Shown here: piece by piece, positions 52,194-60,280 of the stretch
How positions within the stretch are numbered: position 1 is the first letter of the stretch
Layout of the letters: every line of letters begins with the position of its first letter
Source of the DNA: Pedobacter duraquae
GTDB taxonomy: Bacteria; Bacteroidota; Bacteroidia; Sphingobacteriales; Sphingobacteriaceae
Assembly (NCBI RefSeq): GCF_004362245.1
Contig: NZ_SNWM01000003.1
Coordinates: 124,001 to 188,000, forward strand
DNA length: 64,000 bases
Direction of reading: 5' to 3'
Notes under the pieces: generated by a model
What the model was told of the DNA's origin: nothing
The model's database searches: none
Seen by the model: only the letters and a program-made list of their open reading frames with translations
Made by a program: the position numbers and the translations under genes

Positions 52194-53048
52194 TTAAAGA
52201 ATGTAGCCTTGCTGTTTGAAGTAGGGCTTCCAGAATTCAATATTTTTATCCCATGCATGGCAGCCAAAAGGAAGGGTATTGTGGGTAAGCATAAAAGCAC
52301 GATCGGGGGCTTTTTCAATGGAAAAGTAAACCGCCTGTTTGTAATTTGGAACCTTGATCTTTTTCTTCCTGCGGTTCATTTCTATGCACCAAAAGATATC
52401 TTCATTATAGTGGGGATGGGTCTGATCAATGTATTGGCTGATGAGTTTTACTTCGCGCAGACAAGCCTGATAGAAAATATCGACTTTGCGTAGAGAGAGG
52501 CCGCCGTTTCCGACCATCCAATTAAGTTGTCGACCGGCATCAGGTACGCCGTCTTTACCAATTGGGTTAAATCTTCTATGCCAGGAACTTCGGATAGCCT
52601 CCTTTAAAGTTTTAAAATAAGTAGGAAAAGGTTTTTCTCTGATCCAGGGCGCACCGATATAATCGAAATTCTGTTTACACCAAAAGGCAAGGGTATTCTG
52701 AAATACGAAGGCATCCAGTTGATAGATGAGCATATATTCATAATCCAGGAATTTTCCGTAAAAATCTGCAGAGAGCATCAGGTTGTTATATTGCTGGACA
52801 TTTTGAAAATAGCTGTCTGCAAAGGATATACTGGATGTCGCAAAACTTAAAAGGGGTATTTTTTCCAGGTCTAAGTTTTCTGGTTTGATAACAATTACAT
52901 CAAAATCAGCAGAAAGTATTCTTTTGCACTGTTCTACAGCTATGGCTTCCAGTTCTGATAACTCGGTTTTATAAACAGGGATAACTACAGCGCAGTTTTT
53001 TTTCATGGTATTGATTTTGTGAGCGTAAAGGGTTCCGGGATCTGTCAT
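52194..53048 (-). CDS. DUF5672-type putative glycosyltransferase
   Basis: 284 residues if started at ATG 53048, which overlaps the previous gene's TGA in an ATGA; an alternative ATG at 53006 gives MKKNCAVVIPVYK, nearer the family's usual N-terminus. The sequence includes YMLIYQLDAFVFQN, the acceptor-side WMVGNGGLSLRKV and NEDIFWCIEM, a pattern of GT-A type enzymes of the DUF5672 group. Sugar and acceptor are unknown. Confidence 0.8.
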   Translation of the reverse strand: MTDPGTLYAHKINTMKKNCAVVIPVYKTELSELEAIAVEQCKRILSADFDVIVIKPENLDLEKIPLLSFATSSISFADSYFQNVQQYNNLMLSADFYGKFLDYEYMLIYQLDAFVFQNTLAFWCKQNFDYIGAPWIREKPFPTYFKTLKEAIRSSWHRRFNPIGKDGVPDAGRQLNWMVGNGGLSLRKVDIFYQACLREVKLISQYIDQTHPHYNEDIFWCIEMNRRKKKIKVPNYKQAVYFSIEKAPDRAFMLTHNTLPFGCHAWDKNIEFWKPYFKQQGYIL

Positions 53049-53752
53049 AGAAATTCTTGATTCTTTTTTGAGAGTTGAGACTTAACCATTCGGAACTTAT
53101 ACCTTAACCAGATTGCGAGTCCAAAATTATGACGGATCAGTTGACTTTTGTCTGCTTCGAAATTGGCATCCTTGCGAACTGCTGAAATGCCTGTGTCGTT
53201 ATACCTTGCAATCGTATAATCATAATGTTTAAAGGTATATTTCGGATTGTGATAAAGTTGCATGTTTAATGCATAATCTGCGGCGATCGGGTAGCGGGTG
53301 TTATACTTATAGTTTTTGAATACAGCTGACGGATAAATAATTGATTGGTGAAAAATACCCGATTTGGCTTGTCTGTAAGGTTTAACTTCACCTGAATGCT
53401 TGGCTCCTTTATACAATACATTGGCATAATAAATAAGATCAGGCTGCGCAAGTACCTGCAGGAAAGTCGAAAAGTCGGGCAATAAAGTATCATCAGCCCC
53501 TAAAAAATAAACCCATGGCGTGTTAAGCTGTTCGAGTGCTTTGTTCATGGCGTCATAGATTCCTGCATCAGGTTCACTTATTGCATAGGCGAGTTTTGCT
53601 TTATTTTTAAGCATGATTTCTTGCGTGCCATCAGTACTTTCCCCATCTATGAGCAGAATCCGGATGTCGGGATTCGACTGGGAATAAATGCTATCCAGGC
53701 ACTGTTGAAGTGTGGCGACGGCATTGTATGTAACGATAACAACTGAAATCAT
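53045..53752 (-). CDS. Glycosyltransferase family 2 (WcaA-like)
   Basis: 235 residues from ATG 53752 (a TTG three codons upstream is unneeded). ISVVIVTYNAVATLQQCLDSIYSQ, then LLIDGESTDGTQEI, and a metal site in WVYFLGADDTLLPDF are the GT2 hallmarks; FHQSIIYPSAVFKN follows. It overlaps the DUF5672 gene by 4 bp. First gene of the minus-strand glycan run ending at 46511; a near-consensus TAGCTTTA box lies about 25 bp upstream. Confidence 0.9.
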   Translation of the reverse strand: MISVVIVTYNAVATLQQCLDSIYSQSNPDIRILLIDGESTDGTQEIMLKNKAKLAYAISEPDAGIYDAMNKALEQLNTPWVYFLGADDTLLPDFSTFLQVLAQPDLIYYANVLYKGAKHSGEVKPYRQAKSGIFHQSIIYPSAVFKNYKYNTRYPIAADYALNMQLYHNPKYTFKHYDYTIARYNDTGISAVRKDANFEADKSQLIRHNFGLAIWLRYKFRMVKSQLSKKNQEFL

Positions 53753-53873
53753 AGTCTGCAAGGGTATTAATCTGTAAAGCTACATATTTAGAATTTTATT
53801 AAGTTAAGCGTTAAGCGGAGCGGGCAAAAGACTGAAGTTATAATCAAAAAAAACCGTTATTTTGCACCAAATC

Positions 53874-55064
53874 ATGGGCAAATTGGAAAGCAGTAAATTA
53901 CAGGGGATCAAAAACTTTTTTTCTAAGGGTAAGGTTGTAATTGGGGTTTATATTGTACTCGCCCTTGTTGCGGCTCTGAAGCAATACTTGCATCATTCCT
54001 ATAATAATTACCTGATTTTTAAGTATGTGTACGTTCATGTTGTGAATCTGCAGCCATTATTTGTGAATTCTCCTATGAATCCATATTTTGATTGCAATCA
54101 TTACGGGCCGACGTTTTCGATTCTTATCGCCCCTTTTGCCATGATGCCAGATGCTATTGGTGTTTGTATATGGAACATAGCCAATGTGCTGGTTCTTTTG
54201 TGGGGTGTTTTTAGTTTGCCAATCAGTTACAATAAACGGGTGGTTATTGCCTGGATTTGTGCGCATGAGGCGTTAACTTCGCTGTTTAGTTATCAGTTCA
54301 ATGTAGCATTAGCGGGCATGTTGCTGCTGATATTTTCGTACACCCTGCGGAATGAACATGTTAAATCTGCTTTTTTTATTGCGCTGGGTACTTTGGTGAA
54401 GTTATACGGCATCGTTGGATTAGCCTTCTTTTTCTTTACCGAAAAGAAAGGCCGTTTTATACTTGTCGGACTGGCCGCTTTTGCTGTATTATTTGCCCTT
54501 CCGATGCTTTTCTCTTCTCCGTCTTATATCGTTCAGTGTTATGCCGACTGGTATGAGTCGTTGGTTTCCAAAAACGCAAGTAATACTACGCTCGATTCCT
54601 TTCAGGACATCTCGCTGATGGGGATCATCAGACGAGTTAGCGGAGATGCGGGGATTTCAAATGGTCCGATGCTCCTTGCCGGCCTGACTTTGTTCGCTTT
54701 ACCTTATATCCGGACAAATCAATATAAAGCACCAGGTTTTCGCTTGTTAATGCTGGCCTCTACCTTGATCTTCACAGTGATTTTTAGCAGCGGATCAGAA
54801 TCACCAACTTATATTATAGCCTTTGCTGGTGTTGCGATCTGGTTTGTAAGTCAGCCAACCCCCAAGCGTGGATGGGTAATTACCCTGCTGGTTTTTGCTT
54901 TTTTGGTAACCAGTCTTTCGCCGACAGATATAATTCCCAGAGACGTCCGTTATTTTATCAGGATATACTCGTTGAAGGCATTGCCTTGTGCCATTGTCTG
55001 GTTTGTGATCATTTATCAGCTTATGCTTACAGAATTCCGTGAATCTGGACTAAAAGCAGCTTAA
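53874..55064 (+). CDS. GT87 / DUF2029 family polyprenyl-phosphate-sugar-dependent transferase
   Basis: 396 residues from ATG 53874; the frame extends four codons to a TTG that I do not use. Eight to ten membrane helices, with a conserved periplasmic loop after helix 1 (NNYLIFKYVYVHVVNLQPLF, then DCNHYGPTFSILIAPFAMMP) whose acidic/His residues match the GT-C catalytic region of GT87 mannosyltransferases. These enzymes use lipid-phosphate sugars outside the inner membrane. It is the only plus-strand gene in the glycan locus and converges on the GT4 gene. Confidence 0.82.
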   Translation: MGKLESSKLQGIKNFFSKGKVVIGVYIVLALVAALKQYLHHSYNNYLIFKYVYVHVVNLQPLFVNSPMNPYFDCNHYGPTFSILIAPFAMMPDAIGVCIWNIANVLVLLWGVFSLPISYNKRVVIAWICAHEALTSLFSYQFNVALAGMLLLIFSYTLRNEHVKSAFFIALGTLVKLYGIVGLAFFFFTEKKGRFILVGLAAFAVLFALPMLFSSPSYIVQCYADWYESLVSKNASNTTLDSFQDISLMGIIRRVSGDAGISNGPMLLAGLTLFALPYIRTNQYKAPGFRLLMLASTLIFTVIFSSGSESPTYIIAFAGVAIWFVSQPTPKRGWVITLLVFAFLVTSLSPTDIIPRDVRYFIRIYSLKALPCAIVWFVIIYQLMLTEFRESGLKAA

Positions 55065-55074
55065 AGCAATATTG

Positions 55075-56121
55075 TTAGACCAAACTTTGATATACTTTCC
55101 AGTATTCCCGGGCGGTATTTATCCAATTGAATTTTTTGGCGTGGGCGATGATCGCCGCGGTGGGGTTTGTAGCTTCGTATTCGGCCATGCCGGCAGCAAA
55201 TACCTGACGCATGGCTTCAGCTGTAAAGCTATTGAAATACCAGGCATGTTTGCCGCCTATTTCGGGCAAGCAGGTCGCCGTTGATAGAAATACAGGTTTG
55301 CCGAAAGTCATCGCTTCAATTACAGGGATTCCGAAACCTTCTGCTATTGATGGAAATACAAAAGCACGGCAATTTTTGTAATACCAGTACTTGTCTTCAT
55401 TGCTTACGGCACCAAGGATTTTTACCTGATCAGCAACGCCATATTTTCTTGCTTCATCCATGATATTTTTGCTGTAATCACCATCTGCTTTGCCGGCAAT
55501 GATGAGTTCCAGATGCTGATCTTTGATCAGGCAGGGTAGGACATGGAAATTCTTCTTTGCATTTACAGTACCTATGCTAAATAGAAAAGGCTGTTTAGGA
55601 TGGTAAGTTGGCTTCTCGTAGTCTGGGAAGATGGCAACTTTGCAGCCATTGTAAATGACAGTGATCGGCTTGTTCACGTTAAGATGTTTCAATACATCGT
55701 TCTTCGTAAATTCGGAAATTGCTACAAGGTGATCGGCAAGGTCGATGTTGCGTTGGTGTTTTTTTAACCAGGCTGCTCTTTTGGCTTCAGATTTATCCTC
55801 ATACAGGAAATTCAGATCATGAATGGTGAGCACACGTTTGATTTTTCTGCCTGAAGGCGGCATGTACCAGGATGTTTGGTGTGTTGCATGCCAGATATCC
55901 GCCTGTTTGGGCAGACTGGGGAATACAAACTTATGCAGGCTTTTCTGTGTTAGAAATTTGATGTCCGCAGGAAAATAGTGCTGGTCTTTTTTTTGGAGGT
56001 AAATGTCGATCTGGTCAGTATTACCTTTCGTTTCGAGCAAGGCCAGTCCGAGTTGCTGGCAATATTCAAATAAGCCGGTATAGGGATATTTCATCCGTTC
56101 GCAGTCTAGTATAACTTCCAT
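55075..56121 (-). CDS. Glycosyltransferase family 4
   Basis: 348 residues from ATG 56121 (a longer frame to 56190 overlaps the upstream GT gene and is rejected). GT-B fold: N-terminal MKYPYTGLFEYCQQLGLALL, then LTIHDLNFLYE, and the C-terminal donor domain FSIGTVNAKKNFHVLPCLI with the E-x7-E signature in SIAEGFGIPVIEAMTFGKPV. A mannosyl/glucosyl-type transferase; substrate unknown. Four bp after the gene at 56126. Confidence 0.92.
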   Translation of the reverse strand: MEVILDCERMKYPYTGLFEYCQQLGLALLETKGNTDQIDIYLQKKDQHYFPADIKFLTQKSLHKFVFPSLPKQADIWHATHQTSWYMPPSGRKIKRVLTIHDLNFLYEDKSEAKRAAWLKKHQRNIDLADHLVAISEFTKNDVLKHLNVNKPITVIYNGCKVAIFPDYEKPTYHPKQPFLFSIGTVNAKKNFHVLPCLIKDQHLELIIAGKADGDYSKNIMDEARKYGVADQVKILGAVSNEDKYWYYKNCRAFVFPSIAEGFGIPVIEAMTFGKPVFLSTATCLPEIGGKHAWYFNSFTAEAMRQVFAAGMAEYEATNPTAAIIAHAKKFNWINTAREYWKVYQSLV

Positions 56122-56125
56122 ATGT

Positions 56126-57010
56126 TTATTTGTATGTTGCCTTGAGGATATAGTTTTTGTGTTCTCCGATCCTGATTCCGGTGTATTCAAAAATTTTCTG
56201 CAACAGTTGTTGTCTAAATGTATGTGTGCTTTTCGCTTTGGTTAAGTCCTTGTCAAAAGTCCAGTTTAATTTGGCGATTCTTTTTTGCATTACTTGAGGA
56301 TGCGTGCCTTTAAAATGTTTAAGCTGGTCGGCATTGCCATAATCAAAGGTAACATCTGCAGGAACTTCGGTTTTCACAAAATCCTTGTTATAAAAGGTAG
56401 TGAAGTTTTGTCCTTTTTCAACCAAACCTTTCGGCGGTTTTACCCAACCGTAGTGATTTACGTAGGCGTTGATCAATTTTACATGAATCTTTCTGCCATC
56501 AATTCTAAAACCCTGGGCATCTTTATAAGAACTGATGTTCAGTTTTCGTTTAACGATCCTGATTTCCCTGCGGTACCATTTTCTGGATTCTGCCAGGTAA
56601 TCATAGGAGCCATAAAAATGGTTATATTTAAGCAAGAGCCCTTCTATCGCAGCATTGTGCAATGTAGTTGACATTTCCTGTTTGATCAGCGGCAGGTCGT
56701 TTTCGTGGATACATTCATCTCCCTGGATATAGAAAGCCCAGTCTGTATCTGCAGATATGGCCTGAAAAGCTTTGTCAGTCTCTTTAGCGAATACAGTTCC
56801 CCCTTCCCTCAGCTGATCTTCCCAAACCGTTTCGATAATCTTGATTTTTGAAGATCCGATGTTTCTGATGAGCGCCAGTGTATCATCGTCAGACTTACCT
56901 ACAGCGATTACAAATTCATCACAAATGGGCAAAATAGAGTTGATGGCCTCTACAATGGGGTAATCATTGGTAATAGCATTCCTGATAAAAGAAAAGCCTG
57001 CAATTTTCAT
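56126..57010 (-). CDS. Putative glycosyltransferase (GT2-like)
   Basis: 294 residues. FSFIRNAITNDYPIVEAINSILP and DEFVIAVGKSDDDTLALIRNI match the nucleotide-binding start of GT-A enzymes that have a shortened motif; FYIQGDECIHENDLP carries the acidic metal-binding site in place of DXD. It resembles LPS-core glycosyltransferases that use this shorter pattern. Divergent from meaB across 68 bp and co-transcribed with the GT4 gene. Confidence 0.82.
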   Translation of the reverse strand: MKIAGFSFIRNAITNDYPIVEAINSILPICDEFVIAVGKSDDDTLALIRNIGSSKIKIIETVWEDQLREGGTVFAKETDKAFQAISADTDWAFYIQGDECIHENDLPLIKQEMSTTLHNAAIEGLLLKYNHFYGSYDYLAESRKWYRREIRIVKRKLNISSYKDAQGFRIDGRKIHVKLINAYVNHYGWVKPPKGLVEKGQNFTTFYNKDFVKTEVPADVTFDYGNADQLKHFKGTHPQVMQKRIAKLNWTFDKDLTKAKSTHTFRQQLLQKIFEYTGIRIGEHKNYILKATYK

Positions 57011-57078
57011 GTAATCTGGCTAAGTGGGTTAAAATTGAAATATATTTATATTTCTTTGTAGCAAAGATATGTTTATTG

Positions 57079-57969
57079 ATGGAAAACGTTGAAGCACTTC
57101 TTCAGGGAATTACTGCCGGAGACTTTAGAATCCTTGCACGAGGACTGACGCTGGTAGAGAACGACCTTCGATATTCTGCGGAGTTGCTTCGTGCCATTGA
57201 CCCGGATCATAAAATTCCTGTGATTGGAGTAACGGGACCTCCCGGAGCTGGAAAAAGTACGCTGGTGAATGCCATTACCAACCTGGCGGTGGCAGAGGGG
57301 AAGCGGGTTGCCATTCTGGCAGTGGATCCAACGTCACCTTTCAACTTTGGTTCCTTATTGGGTGACCGGATCAGAATGGCGCAGCAATTTAACAAACCAG
57401 GTGTTTTTATCCGTTCTGTGGCTACTCGTGGAGCCTTAGGCGGCATTTCTGTAAAGACTATTGAGATGGTAGATCTGCTGAGGGCGGCTGGCTTTGATCT
57501 GATTCTGGTTGAGACCGTTGGCGTAGGACAGTCTGAGCTGGAGATTGCCGGACTTGCTGATAAAACTGCCGTTGTTCTGGTTCCAGAATCTGGCGATGAG
57601 ATACAAAGCATCAAGTCGGGACTGATGGAAATAGCCCAGGCATTTATTGTCAACAAAGCCGATCGGGACGGGGCTGCTCAGTTTGCCAATAACTTAAAGA
57701 AGCTGGTTTTCCAGCAGCACCAGCAGGTTCCGGTGTTTAAGACTGTTGCAGATAAGTACGAGGGCATGGATGCAGTGTATAACTGGATGTTGAAAGGCAT
57801 GGATGCAGATGGTAAGCGGCGGGTCTATCTCCTGGCTGACAAGGCATTCAGGTTGATACAGCATAAGCTGACTGCCCATCTTGACAAAAGGCGGTTGCAT
57901 CACGAAATATCGGAGGCGGCAGAGTCAGCGGACTTCAACATTTATAGGTTTATTGACAATTGGAAGTAA
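57079..57969 (+). CDS. meaB: Methylmalonyl-CoA mutase chaperone GTPase MeaB
   Basis: 296 residues from ATG 57079 (a TTG one codon earlier is open). Walker A GPPGAGKST at residues 53-61, AVDPTSPFNFGSLLGDRIRM, TVGVGQSE and the specificity motif NKADRDG are the ArgK/MeaB hallmarks. It guards the B12 cofactor of methylmalonyl-CoA mutase. The mutase genes are not in the window. Confidence 0.95.
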   Translation: MENVEALLQGITAGDFRILARGLTLVENDLRYSAELLRAIDPDHKIPVIGVTGPPGAGKSTLVNAITNLAVAEGKRVAILAVDPTSPFNFGSLLGDRIRMAQQFNKPGVFIRSVATRGALGGISVKTIEMVDLLRAAGFDLILVETVGVGQSELEIAGLADKTAVVLVPESGDEIQSIKSGLMEIAQAFIVNKADRDGAAQFANNLKKLVFQQHQQVPVFKTVADKYEGMDAVYNWMLKGMDADGKRRVYLLADKAFRLIQHKLTAHLDKRRLHHEISEAAESADFNIYRFIDNWK

Positions 57970-58201
57970 TTGTTAATAACTCTGTCTTAAAAAGAGGACT
58001 TGTAGTGTCTTGTGCTGTATACCAGTTGTGAAATCAGGCTAATAAACGCCGTTTCGAAGTGGAAATAACGATTATTAATCAAATCAAATTTGGTTACCTG
58101 TTCATGTTATTCATTTTTTTTAGTCAAAAATGGCCTTTTCTAGGCTATATTGGCACATAAAAGTTGAAGTGTGCAAGTTTGGAACGGAGTTTGTATACCT
58201 C
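57970..58201. other. Intergenic region between meaB and the OmpA gene
   Basis: About 230 bp without a supported gene, AT-rich, no clear terminator after meaB and no recognised RNA. The OmpA promoter starts at its right edge. Confidence 0.45.
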
Positions 58202-58231
58202 TTTGAGAATTTAAAAATTTGTTTAATTTTG
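58202..58231 (+). promoter_or_regulatory. Promoter of the OmpA-family gene
   Basis: TTTG at 58202-58205, an 18-bp spacer and TAATTTTG at 58224-58231, close to the phylum consensus. Predicted leader about 50 nt, A-rich before the ATG at 58285. Confidence 0.75.
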
Positions 58232-58284
58232 CTACACAAAAAAATTACACAATTAAAATTTGTTTAACCTTAAAAAAGAAAATT

Positions 58285-59631
58285 ATGAATTATTCTACTT
58301 TAAAAAAGGGTCTGGCAGTTTCTTTTGTCGCACTAATGGGAGCTACAACTCTCGCTAATGCACAAGATTCTACTATGACTACATCTTCAGCCAAGGTATT
58401 TGGCGGGAGAGGCCAGTACAGAACCTGGTCAATTGGTGTGAATGCAGGTGTTATGTCTCCTTTCCTTGTGATCGGTGGTACTAACGATTTCACTAATCAA
58501 GACGTTAACTTAGGTTACGGTGTATCTTTGAAAAAACAATTAGGTCATGCATTTGGCTTAGAAGGTAACATTTTCCGTGGAAAAGTTTCTGGAACTAACA
58601 AAGATGCTGCTAACGGAACTCAATTCGGAGTTAGATCTTTCGAAACTGAAATCGGTTATGCTGCTGACATTAGAGGTGTTGTTAACGTTGCTACTGTAGA
58701 TTTCTTACGTCGTGAGAACTCAGTTAACTTCTTCGTTACTGCAGGTTATGGTTTAATTGCTTATGCACCAAAAACTACAGCTACTGATGGTTCAGTATCT
58801 GATTGGAAAGATGTTTCTGGACCAAACAGAGATAAAACTTATGTTAAAGAAGCATATATCCCAGTTGGTGCTGGTGTTAAATTTAAAGTTTCTGACCGTG
58901 TTGCTTTTAACTTAGGTTATACTATGCAATTCATCGATGGCGATAAATTTGACGGAGTTTATGCAAAACCACAATCTAAAGATAAATTCTCTTACGGATA
59001 TGCTGGTCTTGAGTTCTCTCTTGGATCGAAATCTAAACCAGATTTAGAGTGGGTTAATCCTTTAGCTTTAATGTATGATGAATTGAAAGATCCTTCATTA
59101 CGTCAAGAAGTTGAAGCATTGAAAAACCGTGTTTCTAACGTAGAAAAATCTGTTGAAGATTTGAAACGTGATTCAGACGGTGATGGTGTTGCTGATTTGT
59201 TTGACAAATGTCAAGGTACTCCAGCAGGTACTGCAGTTGATGGTTCAGGATGTCCACTTCCTAAAATGGAAGCAGCTACTGCAACAACTCCAGTAAGCAC
59301 TGTAACTGGATGGGAGCCTATCCAATTCGAATTCAACAGTTCAGTATTAAAAACTGAGTCTTATCCAATCTTAGACAAATTGTCTTCAACATTGCGTGAA
59401 AACGGTGGTAAAGTAGCCCTTAAAGGTTACGCTTCAAGCGAAGGTACTGCTGCATACAATATGAAATTGTCTAAAGACAGAGCAAATTCAGTTAAAACTT
59501 ATTTAGTTAACTCTGGAGTTGGCGCTAGCGCGGTATCAACTAAAGGTTATGGTGAAGCTAATCCAATTGCTTCTAACGATACTGAAGAAGGTCGTATCCA
59601 AAACCGTCGTGTTGAGTCAGCTAGAAACTAG
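58285..59631 (+). CDS. OmpA family outer-membrane protein
   Basis: 448 residues from ATG 58285, where a signal peptide begins (LAVSFVALMGATTLANAQ). An N-terminal barrel of about 250 residues is followed by a coiled segment (LRQEVEALKNRVSNVEKSVEDL), a thrombospondin type 3-like calcium-binding repeat (DSDGDGVADLFDKCQGTPAG) and an OmpA/MotB domain (FEFNSSVLKTESYPILDKLS to the NRRVES end) that binds peptidoglycan. Strong codon bias and a consensus promoter indicate an abundant porin-like structural protein. A TTG start at 58219 is rejected as it lies upstream of the promoter box. Confidence 0.95.
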   Translation: MNYSTLKKGLAVSFVALMGATTLANAQDSTMTTSSAKVFGGRGQYRTWSIGVNAGVMSPFLVIGGTNDFTNQDVNLGYGVSLKKQLGHAFGLEGNIFRGKVSGTNKDAANGTQFGVRSFETEIGYAADIRGVVNVATVDFLRRENSVNFFVTAGYGLIAYAPKTTATDGSVSDWKDVSGPNRDKTYVKEAYIPVGAGVKFKVSDRVAFNLGYTMQFIDGDKFDGVYAKPQSKDKFSYGYAGLEFSLGSKSKPDLEWVNPLALMYDELKDPSLRQEVEALKNRVSNVEKSVEDLKRDSDGDGVADLFDKCQGTPAGTAVDGSGCPLPKMEAATATTPVSTVTGWEPIQFEFNSSVLKTESYPILDKLSSTLRENGGKVALKGYASSEGTAAYNMKLSKDRANSVKTYLVNSGVGASAVSTKGYGEANPIASNDTEEGRIQNRRVESARN

Positions 59632-59654
59632 TCTAACTTTAACAGTATAGAAAA

Positions 59655-59684
59655 GCGGGTTCCTTAACGGAGCCCGTTTTTTTT
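59655..59684 (+). terminator. Rho-independent terminator after the OmpA gene
   Basis: GCGGGTTCC pairs with GGAGCCCGT (two wobbles) around a five-base loop, followed by eight T. Confidence 0.88.
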
Positions 59685-59738
59685 GTGCCTTTTTTTCAGT
59701 AACCGAAGCTCTCGTCCGGGGTAAAGCATAATTATCTC

Positions 59739-59746
59739 TATATTTG
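59739..59746 (+). promoter_or_regulatory. -7 promoter box for the 45-aa gene and ridA
   Basis: TATATTTG ends 3 bp before the ATG at 59750, predicting a leaderless transcript. No clear -33. Confidence 0.45.
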
Positions 59747-59749
59747 TTC

Positions 59750-59887
59750 ATGTACTTTTTCAGAAAGAAAGATCCTCAGCGTCCTGATAATATCAATATC
59801 AGGATTATGCATTTTATCAATGCCCTGGCTATTCTTATCTTTTTGGGAGGTATCATCTGGAAGCTTATCAATTTATACTTAACATGA
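59750..59887 (+). CDS. 45-residue single-pass membrane protein (DUF6728-like)
   Basis: The ATG at 59750 opens 45 codons: a charged N-terminus (MYFFRKKDPQRPDNINIRIM) and a C-terminal membrane helix (INALAILIFLGGIIWKLI). The TGA stop overlaps the ridA ATG in an ATGA, so translation is coupled. A -7 box sits just upstream. The MYFFxKKDPxRP opening reminds me of a small Bacteroidota family (DUF6728), but I am not certain. Function unknown. Confidence 0.75.
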   Translation: MYFFRKKDPQRPDNINIRIMHFINALAILIFLGGIIWKLINLYLT

Positions 59888-60264
59888 AAAAAATCATCAA
59901 TACCCCAAATGCACCGGCGCCAATCGGTCCATACAGTCAGGCTGTAGCAGCAAATGGTTTCTTGTTCCTTTCCGGTCAGGTAGCGATTAACCCGGCCACT
60001 GGCGAGCTCAATCAAACATCATTACAGGAAGAGACACACCAGGTGATGCGCAATCTTAATGCGGTGTTACTTGAAGCAGGCTACGGCTTTGAGCATTTGT
60101 TAAAAGTTACGATCTTCCTTTCTGATATGTCTCTTTTTGCTGAGGTGAATGAGATTTATGGCTCCTATTTTACTGCTGATTTCCCTGCCAGAGAAACTGT
60201 GGCTGTTAAGGGGCTGCCAAAAGGGGTAAATGTAGAAATTTCTGGTACTGCTTATAAAGCGTAA
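59884..60264 (+). CDS. ridA: RidA family 2-iminobutanoate/2-iminopropanoate deaminase
   Basis: 126 residues. N-terminal NTPNAPAPIGPYSQAVAANGFLFLSGQVAINP, the catalytic-site Arg in the FPARETVAVKGLPKGVNVEI stretch, and GYGFEHLLKVTIFLSDM are the family motifs. It hydrolyses reactive enamines/imines formed by PLP enzymes. Coupled to the 45-residue membrane protein upstream and followed 16 bp later by recG. Confidence 0.96.
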   Translation: MKKIINTPNAPAPIGPYSQAVAANGFLFLSGQVAINPATGELNQTSLQEETHQVMRNLNAVLLEAGYGFEHLLKVTIFLSDMSLFAEVNEIYGSYFTADFPARETVAVKGLPKGVNVEISGTAYKA

Positions 60265-60280
60265 TATCCCATAATATATT

